A stretch of 58,972 bases of DNA from Alitiscatomonas aceti (GTDB lineage: Bacteria; Bacillota; Clostridia; Lachnospirales; Lachnospiraceae), in contig NZ_JAOQJF010000020.1 in assembly GCF_025567195.1 (NCBI RefSeq), positions 1-58,972 on the forward strand, written 5' to 3'. The translations under genes were made by a program, and so were the position numbers. The notes below the pieces were generated by a model. It saw only the letters and a program-made list of their open reading frames with translations. It searched no databases and was not told the DNA's origin. Shown here piece after piece: positions 7,063 through 16,083 of the stretch (its first letter is position 1; each line of letters opens with the position of its first letter).

Positions 7063-9033
7063 ATGGAAGTACTTCATAGGATCGCGGAAGAGTTTGAAAA
7101 AAGAAAGGATGACCTGCTGGTCTTTGCCCTGCTCCTGGGCTTTGGCTTCTTTATAAACAGGGGGGTGGAGCTGAAGGGGCTTTACATGGACGACCTGTAT
7201 TTGTGGTCCTGTTATGGGGAACAATCCTTCCGGGAGTTTGTATTTCCCATGGGAGGCACCCGGTTCCGGTTCGTCTTTTACCTGGCGGCGTGGCTGGAGC
7301 TGTTTTTCCTGGGGAACCATGTGACATGGATGGTGCCCTTCAACATCGTTTTAAACAGTATCATCGCCTGGTCCCTGTACAGGATCTTTGTGAAGGTCAG
7401 CAGCGGAAGGAAGTTCGTAAGCCTGGCCCTGGCGGCGGCTTATCTGCTTTCCAGGATGAGCTATTACCAGATCGGCCAGTTTTACGGCCTGATGGAGAGC
7501 CTGGGCCTGTGGGCGGCTGTGGGGCTTCTGTACGGCGTGTATGTGTACGTCAATGAAAAGAGGGCCAGTGCCTATTTCTGGGCCAACGGCCTGTATTTCC
7601 TGGCCAGCTTCATCCATGAGCGGTATATGGTGCTTCTGCCGGTGCTGCTTTTGGGTCTGGTGTTTGGAAGATGGGCAGGGATCAGGGAAAAAAGAAGCCT
7701 GGAATGGAACGCCGGATCCCCGGAGGAGGAAGAGGTCCGCAGAGATGCCGGACGGAGCCGCTCCAGGGCCAGCCGCTCCGGATCTCCCAGGGCAGGCCGT
7801 TCCGGAGGTCCCGGGCCGGGACGGAAGCCAGGTGCGTCCTCTTCCGGCGTGTCCGGCTGGCTTCTGCTGGCTGTGACGGCGGCCACGGCGGTCCTCATCC
7901 AGGTGATCCGCCTTTTTACCATCGGGACCCTGTCTCCGGCAGGGACCGGGGGCACCGATGTGGCCGATACCTTTAAGATCTCAGATGCCATTGCCCATGC
8001 CTGGGAGCAGGCGGCCTTTGTGTTCGGAAGAAACTCCGGACCGGACTATCTCTGTATCGAGCCCTTTGCCAAGGCGCCGTCGGATATCCGCTTTCTGATC
8101 CTGGCCTCCAACGCGGTCCTGGGACTGGCGGTCCTTATTTTCCTTATCGGTATGATCCGGGACCGGGGAAGGGTCCTGGCCCATGGAAGGAACCTGGTGC
8201 TGTTTCTGGCCTTCATCGCCCTCTGCATCGGTTCCTCCAGCGTGACCATCCGGGTGGAAATGCGCTGGGTATATGTGGTCTATGCGGCGGCCCTGCTGGT
8301 GCTGGCTTATATGACCTCCCTTATGGGCCCGGCCGGGTTTCTGGCCATCCTTTATGCGGCCCTCATATTCCCGGCGGAGACGTATTACCGGGAGCACTGG
8401 TCCAACCTGTATCTGTGGCCGGATCAGATGAAGTACAATTCCCTGGCTGAGGAAACGGTGGAAAAATATGGAGACGATATTTTTGATAAGCAGGTCTATA
8501 TCATCCGGGACACCTATGAGATCAGCGAGTTCACGGCAGAGACCTTTTTAAAGGTATATGACAGGGATGGAAAGGGAAAGAACACAGAGCTCCGGTTCAT
8601 AGACAGTGACTTTGATCTTCCGGAGATCACGGACGATATGGTCATCCTGGGCGAGGATCCGGAGGCCAACGGGTTCCAGGATGTGACGGAGTTCGTAAAG
8701 ACCAGGCGGTTCAACCTGGCCTATGGAAGCTATGACGACGGCTGGATCGATGAGAAGGCCCGGATCGTGTTTGAAAACGGAGACCATGACGGTCTGGTGC
8801 TCCGCTGCTATTATCCCGGTAAAATTACGGGAGACCAAATATGCAGGATCCGTCTCAATGGAAAGCAGATGCCGGATCTGGTGTTCACGGATAATAATAT
8901 GGAATATGAGATCCCGGCGGCTCCCCATCAGACCATTTCCCTGGAGTTTTCCTGTAATTTTTACGTGAAGGACGCCAAGGAGAGAAGAGGAGAGGACCGC
9001 CTTTCCATGATCGTTTCCATGGAGGAAAAATAG
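7063..9033 (+). CDS. Polytopic membrane protein with DD motif, probable GT-C transferase
   Basis: 656 residues. A membrane segment at about 18-33 is followed by YMDDLYLW (D43, D44), the position and type of the GT-C catalytic loop. More helices follow up to about 455, then a soluble C-terminal domain of about 200 residues with a beta-rich look. A striking Arg/Ser/Gly/Pro-rich insert (about 219-262, RSRSRASRSGSPRAG) interrupts the helices and is probably a disordered cytoplasmic loop. Start ATG 7063 follows the previous stop by 10 bp. Function inferred from topology and context only. Confidence 0.55.
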   Translation: MEVLHRIAEEFEKRKDDLLVFALLLGFGFFINRGVELKGLYMDDLYLWSCYGEQSFREFVFPMGGTRFRFVFYLAAWLELFFLGNHVTWMVPFNIVLNSIIAWSLYRIFVKVSSGRKFVSLALAAAYLLSRMSYYQIGQFYGLMESLGLWAAVGLLYGVYVYVNEKRASAYFWANGLYFLASFIHERYMVLLPVLLLGLVFGRWAGIREKRSLEWNAGSPEEEEVRRDAGRSRSRASRSGSPRAGRSGGPGPGRKPGASSSGVSGWLLLAVTAATAVLIQVIRLFTIGTLSPAGTGGTDVADTFKISDAIAHAWEQAAFVFGRNSGPDYLCIEPFAKAPSDIRFLILASNAVLGLAVLIFLIGMIRDRGRVLAHGRNLVLFLAFIALCIGSSSVTIRVEMRWVYVVYAAALLVLAYMTSLMGPAGFLAILYAALIFPAETYYREHWSNLYLWPDQMKYNSLAEETVEKYGDDIFDKQVYIIRDTYEISEFTAETFLKVYDRDGKGKNTELRFIDSDFDLPEITDDMVILGEDPEANGFQDVTEFVKTRRFNLAYGSYDDGWIDEKARIVFENGDHDGLVLRCYYPGKITGDQICRIRLNGKQMPDLVFTDNNMEYEIPAAPHQTISLEFSCNFYVKDAKERRGEDRLSMIVSMEEK

Positions 9034-9065
9034 GGGATACAGAAGAACAGAAATATTGACAGAGG

Positions 9066-9102
9066 GCTCCAGGACCGGACGGATACGGCGCGGTCCTGGA
9101 GC
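9066..9102 (+). repeat. Perfect inverted repeat inside the glycan operon
   Basis: GCTCCAGGACC (9066-9076) and GGTCCTGGAGC (9092-9102) are perfect 11-bp arms around a 15-nt loop. There is no T-run, so it is not an intrinsic terminator. It lies in the 96-bp gap, the longest in the operon, and may be an mRNA-stabilising or processing hairpin. A TTGACA at 9056-9061 overlaps it but lacks a clear -10. Confidence 0.6.
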
Positions 9103-9129
9103 GAAAGTGAAATGACAAGGAGAAACTAG

Positions 9130-10407
9130 ATGGAAGGACAACAAAGTATGGTCCTATGGATCATGTTTGCAGCCGGGATGATGTTTTCCGTGCTGCTGAT
9201 CATGGCATGGATCTTTATAAAAAGGACGGCCTATCTGTCTCCGGTAAAGCGGGAGCTGAAAAAGGAGAAGCAGTGGCTGCGCCGGGGCGAATACAATGCG
9301 GCCATGGTCAAGGGCCGTCAGAACCTGGAGCTGCTTTTTAAGGTGGTGGCCGCCAACAACGGGATCCGGCTGGATAATACGGCGGCGGCCCAGGCCAACG
9401 CCAGAAGCGTCCAGGAACGGAACCACGGGTGCAGAGGCCGGGCGGGAAGGAACCGGGTCATGACCCATCAGCAGTTTGGCTGGTGGATGGAGGAGAACGG
9501 ATACCTGGACCGGGTGGCCAAATGGGAAATGAACCAGGTACGCCTCATCGGAAACAAGGCGGTCCATGAAAACTTTATTTCCAAGGAGGACGCCTGGAAC
9601 CAGTATAATTATCTGGAGGATATTTTAAAGCTGGTGTCGGAAAAGCATCCGGTGGGCGGAAAGCGGAAAGGCGGAGCCAGGAGCCGCGGAACGGAGCGGG
9701 GCCCCAGGGTGCCGGAGGCGGAAGGCGGGAGAAAGGCCCAGAAAAAAAATGGAAAAGAGGGCCGGGACCGGAACGGAAAAAAGGACGGGGCCGGGGAAAA
9801 GCCTGGGAACGAGAAAAAGTCTGGAAATGAAAAAAAGCCTGGGAACGAGAAAAAGTCCGGAAATGAAAAAAGGCCTGGAAATGAGAAAAAGACCGGAAAC
9901 GGGAAAAGACCGGAAAACGGGAAAAAACCTGGAAATGAGAAAAAACCAGAAAATGGAAAAAAGCCTGGAAATGAAAAAAGACTAGAAAATGATAAAAAGT
10001 CCGGGAACGGAAAAAAAGACGGGCAGGCGGCAGCAAAATCCCAGGCGGCAGGAAAGCCCCAGATGACAGAAAAGCCCCAGCTAAAGCCTCAGGCGGAGCC
10101 GGAAGGCAGGGAAAAATCCCTCCAGGAGCTCCAGGAACCCGGCAAGACGGCGAAAAAGCCGTCCAGACGGAGAAGAAAAAAGCCAAAGGCTCCAGAACTG
10201 TCCAAGACTCTGGGACTTCCAGAGGCAAAAAAGCCAGAAGCGGCGGCTCCGGAAGAGAAGAAGGAGCTTCCCGCTCCCGAGGGACAGAAGGAACCGGCAA
10301 AAAAGTCTGGAAACCATCGCCGCCGCCGCAGGCGGAAACCGGCGGGAGCGTCTCCGTCAGCCGGAGGTACCCAGGGAACCGTGGCCGCTGTGGCGGCAAA
10401 GGGGTAG
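9130..10407 (+). CDS. Membrane-anchored protein with HEPN-like region and KPGNEK repeat tail
   Basis: 425 residues. One N-terminal membrane helix (about 8-29) is followed by a helical region (about 35-185). That region contains RLIGNKAVHE, a pattern seen in DUF4145/HEPN-like helical domains. Residues 224-295 are twelve 6-residue units of the form K-P/S-G/E-N-E/G-K, and the remainder is Lys/Pro-rich and basic to the end. The tail should be disordered, highly positive and cytoplasmic if the helix is N-out. Its role is unknown; a scaffold or a binder of acidic partners are options. It lies among glycosyltransferases in the same operon. Confidence 0.65.
   Translation: MEGQQSMVLWIMFAAGMMFSVLLIMAWIFIKRTAYLSPVKRELKKEKQWLRRGEYNAAMVKGRQNLELLFKVVAANNGIRLDNTAAAQANARSVQERNHGCRGRAGRNRVMTHQQFGWWMEENGYLDRVAKWEMNQVRLIGNKAVHENFISKEDAWNQYNYLEDILKLVSEKHPVGGKRKGGARSRGTERGPRVPEAEGGRKAQKKNGKEGRDRNGKKDGAGEKPGNEKKSGNEKKPGNEKKSGNEKRPGNEKKTGNGKRPENGKKPGNEKKPENGKKPGNEKRLENDKKSGNGKKDGQAAAKSQAAGKPQMTEKPQLKPQAEPEGREKSLQELQEPGKTAKKPSRRRRKKPKAPELSKTLGLPEAKKPEAAAPEEKKELPAPEGQKEPAKKSGNHRRRRRRKPAGASPSAGGTQGTVAAVAAKG
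9799..10014 (+). repeat. Twelve 18-bp tandem coding repeats
   Basis: Twelve imperfect 18-bp units, each coding KPGNEK, KSGNEK, RPENGK and close variants. Codon-level variation between units (GGG/GGA, AAC/AAT, GAG/GAA) shows the array is diverged rather than newly expanded. It can still change length by slippage or recombination. Confidence 0.85.
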
Positions 10408-10475
10408 AAAAACCGGAAAAAATCTGCTATACTGGCTAAAAATGGCGGGAAGAGCCGCTTCCCCCGGAGGACCAA

Positions 10476-11966
10476 ATGAAAGCATACAGAAAATATATGT
10501 ACGTGGGGCTGCCGGTTCTGGGCGTCCTGTTTTACCTTTTTTATCTGCACCAGGCGGCCATTGATCTGGTTTATTCCGATTATATCCGCCTCACCCTCTC
10601 CTATCTGCCGGACGTGTGGGATCCGGAAAAGTTTTTCGTTCCGGATCTTCTCACCAGGATCCCGGTGAATTTCCTGGAGCGGGCGGTCAATGTGGAGCTC
10701 TTTGGATACAGTGTGACCTTCGACCGGGTCCTGGGCGTCCTGGGCTTTGGCCTGTCTGCCCTGATCCTGGGGGCTTACAGCAGAAAAATGAGGATCGGAG
10801 CCGGATGGTTTACGGCCATGATGGTCTTCATGTTCAGCCTGAATAAATGGGAAATGCTCTATAATGGGACAGGCTGGGCCCATTTCCTGGCCTTTGGATG
10901 TTTCTTCTATAATTATTACGTCCTGGAGCGGGTCTATGGAAGCGGAGGAGAAAAAAAGGGAGATATGGCCCGGCTCCTGGTCCTTCCGGTTCTGGTGACC
11001 ATCGGCGTTGCCGGGCCGTACTGCGCCATCTACATCATGACCCTGGTGCTGGCGTATCTGTTTGTCTGCTTCAGAAAGCAGACGGGCTGGAAGCGGACCG
11101 CTCTCCTTCTGGCCACAGCGGTGCTGCCGCTTGTTTTATATCTGTGGAGCAATTCCATGGCGGTGTATGAATATTCCGGGGCTGTGGAGGGCTCCATGGT
11201 GGAGGCGCTCCGGGAGGATCCTGTATTCTTCCTGAAATTCCTCTTAAAGTCCTTTGCCTCCATGATCTTCGGCGTGGAGCTGATCAACCGGCATATGGCG
11301 GAGGTTCCCGGGATCGTATGGTGCCTGGCAGGAGCTTTGGTGGCGGCCGCTTATTTTCTGGCGCTGTGGATGAATTTTTACTATGGGATCGAAAAAAGGA
11401 CGCTGTTTCCGCTGATGCTACTGGCGGGAGGCGGAATGAACCATCTGATGGTGCTGGTGAGCCGCTGGATCTTTATGCCCCGGGACGCCTACGGCATGAG
11501 CTCCCGGTATGCGCTCCAGTATCAGATCGGCATCCTGGGAATTTTTCTGACCTTCGCCCTGGTATTCCAGCAGCAGAGGGCCGGAAGGACTTCTGGAGAC
11601 CGGGAGGAGGACGGGCGGATACCCCGTGAACATGGGAAGGGTCCGAGGGCCCGGAACCGGGCGGAGAGGCCCATGGCCCCGTGGGTGCGGGCGGCGGCCC
11701 TCATGGCGGCGGCCCTGTTCCTTGGAGGAAACCTCATGACCACAGCAGAGGAGCTTTCCTTTGCAAAGCACAGGAAGCAGCACAATATAAACGATGTAAA
11801 GCCTGTGGTCTTAAACTTTGAAAATGAAACGGACGAGGCGCTGGAGACGGCCCTCGAATACCATAAGCCGGGGATCCGGGAGGCGCTTTCCATCTTAAAA
11901 GAAAACGGATGGAACGTCTTTGGAGAAGCAGGCGGAAATACCATGGAATCTGGAGGGAAAAAATGA
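10476..11966 (+). CDS. Polytopic membrane protein, probable GT-C transferase
   Basis: 496 residues with about ten hydrophobic segments. The first (about 9-24) is followed by LVYSDYIRLTLSYL (D35), an acidic motif in the first outer loop as in GT-C enzymes. A hydrophilic Arg/Glu-rich loop (about 365-405) precedes a last membrane segment, and the C-terminal 60 residues are soluble. It overlaps rfbF by four bases (ATGA), so the two are translationally coupled. That links it to the CDP-sugar genes. Confidence 0.55.
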   Translation: MKAYRKYMYVGLPVLGVLFYLFYLHQAAIDLVYSDYIRLTLSYLPDVWDPEKFFVPDLLTRIPVNFLERAVNVELFGYSVTFDRVLGVLGFGLSALILGAYSRKMRIGAGWFTAMMVFMFSLNKWEMLYNGTGWAHFLAFGCFFYNYYVLERVYGSGGEKKGDMARLLVLPVLVTIGVAGPYCAIYIMTLVLAYLFVCFRKQTGWKRTALLLATAVLPLVLYLWSNSMAVYEYSGAVEGSMVEALREDPVFFLKFLLKSFASMIFGVELINRHMAEVPGIVWCLAGALVAAAYFLALWMNFYYGIEKRTLFPLMLLAGGGMNHLMVLVSRWIFMPRDAYGMSSRYALQYQIGILGIFLTFALVFQQQRAGRTSGDREEDGRIPREHGKGPRARNRAERPMAPWVRAAALMAAALFLGGNLMTTAEELSFAKHRKQHNINDVKPVVLNFENETDEALETALEYHKPGIREALSILKENGWNVFGEAGGNTMESGGKK

Positions 11967-12736
11967 AAGTAGTAATTCTGGCAGGCGGATTTGGAACAAG
12001 GATCAGTGAGGAGAGCCACTTAAAACCAAAGCCAATGATCGAGATCGGGGAAAAACCGATCCTCTGGCACATCATGAAATATTACTCCCAGTTCGGATAT
12101 AATGAGTTTATCATCTGTCTGGGCTATAAGCAGTATGTGGTCAAGGAGTTCTTTGCGGATTACTTCCTTCACACCTCCGACGTGACCTTTGACCTGGCCA
12201 ACAACAGCATGAAGGTCCATAATAACTATTCAGAGCCCTGGAAGGTGACGCTGATCGATACGGGTCTCAACACCATGACCGGCGGCCGCGTAAAACGGAT
12301 CCGTCCCTATGTGGGAGACGAGCCGTTTATGCTGACCTACGGCGACGGCCTTTCCAATATCGACTTAAAGGCCCTGGAGGAGTTCCACCGGTCCCACGGA
12401 AAGACGGCCACCATCACCGCTGTGAACATCGGCCAGAGATTCGGCGTCCTGGACATGGACGAGGCCGGCGCTATCCATGCCTTCCGCGAGAAGAATGACG
12501 ACGACGGCAGCCTTATCAATGGAGGCTATATGGTGATGAATCCCAGCGTGTTCGATTACATCGAGGGAGACGACACGGTATTTGAGCAGGCGCCCCTGAG
12601 AAATCTGGCCTCCGACGGAGAGCTGATGGCGTACCGCCATGAGGGCTTCTGGAAGTGCATGGATACCCAGAGAGAGAAGCAGCAGCTGGAAGAGATGTGG
12701 CAGTCCGGAAAGGCTCCCTGGAAGATCTGGGAATAG
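11963..12736 (+). CDS. rfbF: Glucose-1-phosphate cytidylyltransferase
   Basis: Forms CDP-glucose from CTP and glucose-1-phosphate, the entry step to CDP-3,6-dideoxyhexoses. 257 residues, the usual size. The nucleotidyltransferase signature LAGGFGTRISEES...KPKPMIEIG is at about residues 5-30, with GDGLSNID as the metal/catalytic segment near 126-133 and the family-specific EGFWKCMDTQREK near the C-terminus. ATG 11963 is used, behind TGGAGGG; the open frame extends upstream only as overlap with the previous gene. Followed by rfbG and rfbH in pathway order. Confidence 0.93.
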   Translation: MKVVILAGGFGTRISEESHLKPKPMIEIGEKPILWHIMKYYSQFGYNEFIICLGYKQYVVKEFFADYFLHTSDVTFDLANNSMKVHNNYSEPWKVTLIDTGLNTMTGGRVKRIRPYVGDEPFMLTYGDGLSNIDLKALEEFHRSHGKTATITAVNIGQRFGVLDMDEAGAIHAFREKNDDDGSLINGGYMVMNPSVFDYIEGDDTVFEQAPLRNLASDGELMAYRHEGFWKCMDTQREKQQLEEMWQSGKAPWKIWE

Positions 12737-12744
12737 GAGATCAT

Positions 12745-13824
12745 ATGGATTTAAGAGAAGTATTTGAGTTTTATAAAGGAAAAAAGGTTCTGGTCACAGG
12801 CCATACGGGCTTTAAGGGCGCGTGGCTCTGCCGGATCCTCATAAACGCCGGGGCAGAGGTCACCGGCTATTCCCTGGAGCCGCCCACAGCTCCGGACCTG
12901 TTTTCCATGGCTGGCCTGGAGGGAAGGATGGATTCAGTCATTGGAGATATCCGGGATCTGGACCATTTAAAAAGGACCTTTGAAAAGGCGCAGCCGGAGC
13001 TGGTCCTGCATCTGGCAGCCCAGCCCATTGTCCGGGATTCCTATAAGGATCCGGTCTACACCTATGAGACCAATGTCATGGGCACTGTAAATATCCTGGA
13101 GTGCGTGCGGCTGTTTCCGTGTGTACGGTCGTTTTTAAACGTGACCACAGATAAGGTCTATGAAAATATGGAGTGGGAATACGGCTACCGGGAGAACGAC
13201 CGGCTGGACGGCTACGATCCCTATTCCAACAGTAAGTCCTGTTCAGAACTGGTGACCCACAGCTATAAAAAGTCCTTTTTTGAGGACGGACGCTGTGCCA
13301 TCTCCACCTGCCGGGCGGGAAATGTCATCGGCGGAGGGGATTTTGCCAATGACAGGATCATACCGGACTGTGTCCGGGCGGCCATGAAAAAGACGGATAT
13401 CATCGTCCGCAATCCCCATTCCACCAGGCCCTTCCAGCATGTGCTGGAGCCCCTGGCCGTTTATATGGCCGTGGCAAAGGCCCAGTATGAGGATGGGAAG
13501 TATGCGGGCTATTATAACGTGGGCCCCGACGATAAGGACTGTGTGACCACCGGCCAGCTGGTGGACCTGTTCTGCGAGGCCTGGGGAGACGGCCTTTCCT
13601 GGACCAGCCAGAGCGACGGAGGTCCCCACGAGGCGAATTTCTTAAAGCTGGACTGCTCCAGGGTAAAGCGCGTCTTTGGATGGACGCCGCGCTGGGGAGT
13701 AAAGGACGCCATCCGCCTGACCGTGGAGTGGTGCCGGGAATATGAAAAGGATCCGGCAGATCCCCGGGTAACGGAGATCATGGACCGCCAGATCGGAGAG
13801 ATGTTCCAGAGCCGGGGGCTTTGA
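12745..13824 (+). CDS. rfbG: CDP-glucose 4,6-dehydratase
   Basis: NAD-dependent short-chain (extended SDR) enzyme converting CDP-glucose to CDP-4-dehydro-6-deoxyglucose. 359 residues. The Rossmann motif GHTGFKG is at 19-25, catalytic T134-T135-D136-K137 are present, and the YSNSK tetrad (Y160, K164) is intact. The RAGNVIGGGDFANDRIIPD and RPFQHVLEP motifs are typical of this subfamily. ATG 12745 follows AGGAG, 8 bp after rfbF. Confidence 0.94.
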   Translation: MDLREVFEFYKGKKVLVTGHTGFKGAWLCRILINAGAEVTGYSLEPPTAPDLFSMAGLEGRMDSVIGDIRDLDHLKRTFEKAQPELVLHLAAQPIVRDSYKDPVYTYETNVMGTVNILECVRLFPCVRSFLNVTTDKVYENMEWEYGYRENDRLDGYDPYSNSKSCSELVTHSYKKSFFEDGRCAISTCRAGNVIGGGDFANDRIIPDCVRAAMKKTDIIVRNPHSTRPFQHVLEPLAVYMAVAKAQYEDGKYAGYYNVGPDDKDCVTTGQLVDLFCEAWGDGLSWTSQSDGGPHEANFLKLDCSRVKRVFGWTPRWGVKDAIRLTVEWCREYEKDPADPRVTEIMDRQIGEMFQSRGL

Positions 13825-13897
13825 TCCCGGAGCAGGCCCAAAAGCCGCCGGACTGGCGGACGCACAGCCTGTACAGAAAAAATGGAGGAAAAAACAG

Positions 13898-15238
13898 ATG
13901 TTTGAAAATAAGACAGAAGCCCAGGCCCGGGAAGAGATCCTGGCCATGGTGGCTGAATATGCAGACCGGTTCCATAACCAGACAAAGGAGTTTTCCCCGG
14001 GAGACCGGATCCCCTATGCGTCCAGAGTTTACGATAAGCAGGAGATGGTGAACCTGGTGGACAGCTCCCTGGAGTTCTGGCTCACCTCCGGCAGATACAC
14101 CGATGAGTTTGAGAAGAAGCTGGCAGAATACCTTCATGTGCGGTACTGCTCCCTGGTAAACTCCGGCTCCTCCGCCAACCTGGTGGCCTTCATGGCCCTG
14201 ACCTCCCCCCTTCTGGGCGAGAGACGGGTAAAGCGCGGCGATGAGATCATCACCGTGGCCGCCGGATTCCCCACCACTGTGACCCCGGCGATCCAGTACG
14301 GCGCGGTGCCGGTGTTCGTGGACGTGACCATCCCCCAGTACAACATCGACGTTTCCATGCTGGAGGCGGCTCTTTCTGAAAAGACAAAGGCTGTGATGTT
14401 AGCCCATACCCTGGGAAATCCCTTTGATCTCCAGGCAGTGAAGGAGTTCTGTAAAAAACATGATCTCTGGCTGGTGGAGGATAACTGCGACGCCCTGGGA
14501 ACCCGGTATACCATCGATGGTGAGGAGAAATTTACCGGTACGGTGGGAGATATCGGAACCTCCAGCTTCTACCCGCCCCATCATATGACCATGGGAGAGG
14601 GAGGCGCCGTCTATACAGACAACGCCCTGCTCAATAAGATCATCCGTTCCTTCCGCGACTGGGGAAGGGACTGCGTATGCCCCTCCGGCCGGGACAATCT
14701 CTGCGGCCACCGGTTTGACCGCCAGTACGGCGAGCTGCCTCTGGGCTACGACCATAAATATGTGTATTCCCACTTCGGCTATAACTTAAAGGCAACGGAC
14801 ATGCAGGCTGCCATCGGCTGCGCCCAGCTGGATAAGTTCCCGTCCTTTGTGGAGCGGAGACGCCATAATTTCGACCGGTTAAAGGCAGCCCTGGCCGGAA
14901 CGGAGGAGAAGCTGATCCTTCCGGAGGCAGCAGACCATTCCCGTCCAAGCTGGTTCGGCTTCCTGATCACATGTAAAGAGGGCGTGGACCGGAACCGGGT
15001 GGTCCAGTATGTGGAGGACCATGGTGTCCAGACCCGGATGCTGTTTGCCGGTAATCTCACAAAGCATCCGTGCTTCGATGAGATGCGGGCAGAGAAAAAG
15101 GGCTACCGGATCGTGGGAGAATTAAAGAACACGGACCGGATCATGGCGGATACCTTCTGGGTGGGCGTATATCCGGGCATGACCGACGAAAAGATCGACT
15201 ATATGGCAAAAGTGATCAAAGAGGGACTTGAGCAGTGA
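13898..15238 (+). CDS. rfbH: CDP-4-dehydro-6-deoxyglucose 3-dehydratase (E1)
   Basis: PMP/iron-sulfur enzyme that removes the C3 hydroxyl of CDP-4-dehydro-6-deoxyglucose together with an E3 reductase. 446 residues. The aminotransferase-fold lysine is replaced by histidine: SFYPPHHMTMGEGG, H228, as in known E1 proteins. Four cysteines, C197 and C259-x-C261-x7-C269, match the [2Fe-2S] ligand pattern of E1, with the first spacing a few residues longer than the Yersinia enzyme. No E3 (RfbI/AscD) gene is in the window, so electrons must come from elsewhere. The stop overlaps the licD-like GTG start. Confidence 0.93.
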   Translation: MFENKTEAQAREEILAMVAEYADRFHNQTKEFSPGDRIPYASRVYDKQEMVNLVDSSLEFWLTSGRYTDEFEKKLAEYLHVRYCSLVNSGSSANLVAFMALTSPLLGERRVKRGDEIITVAAGFPTTVTPAIQYGAVPVFVDVTIPQYNIDVSMLEAALSEKTKAVMLAHTLGNPFDLQAVKEFCKKHDLWLVEDNCDALGTRYTIDGEEKFTGTVGDIGTSSFYPPHHMTMGEGGAVYTDNALLNKIIRSFRDWGRDCVCPSGRDNLCGHRFDRQYGELPLGYDHKYVYSHFGYNLKATDMQAAIGCAQLDKFPSFVERRRHNFDRLKAALAGTEEKLILPEAADHSRPSWFGFLITCKEGVDRNRVVQYVEDHGVQTRMLFAGNLTKHPCFDEMRAEKKGYRIVGELKNTDRIMADTFWVGVYPGMTDEKIDYMAKVIKEGLEQ

Positions 15239-16083
15239 GCGAAGAGATGAAATATGACCTTTCGGGGGTCCATGCGGTCAATTTAAAGCTTTTAAAGGAG
15301 ATCGACCGGATCTGCCGGAAATATAAGATCAAATATGCCCTGGACTCGGGGACGCTTCTGGGGGCCATCCGCCACGGCGGCTTTATCCCCTGGGACGACG
15401 ATGTGGACGTGGTCTTTACCAGGGCCAATTATGAAATGTTCAAAAAGGTGGCGCGGCGGGAGCTGCCGGAGGGCATGTCCTTTGTGGAGCCTGACGAATA
15501 TCACGGCGGGAAGGCCTTTTATGATTTTGTTTCCCGGGTGACCTATGATAAAAGCCAGAAATTTGAGGATTCCGGGAAGATGGCGTTTTATGACGATAAG
15601 ATCACCCGCCTCAATGTGGATCTTTTTATCCTGGACCCGCTTCCGGATAAGGCCATTCCCAAAAAGATCACCAAGCTCCTGCACTGTGTGGTCTATGGGC
15701 TGGCCCTGGGACACCGGTGGAAGATCGAGCTTTCCGATTATAAGGGGATCATGAAGCTGTTTGTGGCCGTGCTGTCCGCCGTGGGAAGGCTGATCCCGTT
15801 CCCGGTGATCTATAAGCTATGGAAGGCCCTATGCGCCAAGGATAAGAATAAAAATACCGGCCTCTACTTTTACACCAACTACGCTCCGGATTATTTCTAT
15901 GTGGAGATGAAAAAGGAGTGGGACGATACGGTGGAAGAGATCTCCTTTGAGGATACGAAGCTCTTTATCCCCACAGGCTGGGAGCATCAGCTTACCCAGG
16001 TATATGGGGATTATATGAAGCTGCCTCCAAAGGAAAAGCAGGTGCCGGAGCATTCAGACATGGAGATAAAGATTTATGGTTAA
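15235..16083 (+). CDS. LicD family protein
   Basis: 282 residues with the LicD/fukutin-type nucleotidyltransferase signature LDSGTLLGAIRHGGFIPWDDDVDV (about 26-50), where the DDDVD acids bind metal. The family transfers phosphocholine or similar phospho-substituents (from CDP donors) to cell-surface glycans. The start is GTG 15235, overlapping the rfbH stop (GTGA) with GAGGGA upstream; ATG 15247 lacks a ribosome site. The end overlaps the next gene by 8 bp. It suggests the glycan made here carries a phosphodiester decoration. Confidence 0.85.
   Translation: MSEEMKYDLSGVHAVNLKLLKEIDRICRKYKIKYALDSGTLLGAIRHGGFIPWDDDVDVVFTRANYEMFKKVARRELPEGMSFVEPDEYHGGKAFYDFVSRVTYDKSQKFEDSGKMAFYDDKITRLNVDLFILDPLPDKAIPKKITKLLHCVVYGLALGHRWKIELSDYKGIMKLFVAVLSAVGRLIPFPVIYKLWKALCAKDKNKNTGLYFYTNYAPDYFYVEMKKEWDDTVEEISFEDTKLFIPTGWEHQLTQVYGDYMKLPPKEKQVPEHSDMEIKIYG

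Noticed and set aside
9799..10014. CRISPR array
   Set aside because: The 18-bp repeats are in frame, have no spacers and code for a hexapeptide repeat; no cas genes are present.
9575..10399. 274-residue minus-strand open frame rich in Phe/Ser/Arg repeats
   Set aside because: It mirrors the Lys-rich repeat array of the plus-strand gene; the repeats arise from base composition, and there is no ribosome site.
11963..15238. Gram-negative origin of the contig because of rfbFGH
   Set aside because: The surrounding T-box, L10 leader, CIRCE, C+ L33, short SecE and Firmicute ribosome sites all indicate a Gram-positive chromosome; these sugar genes also occur in Firmicutes.
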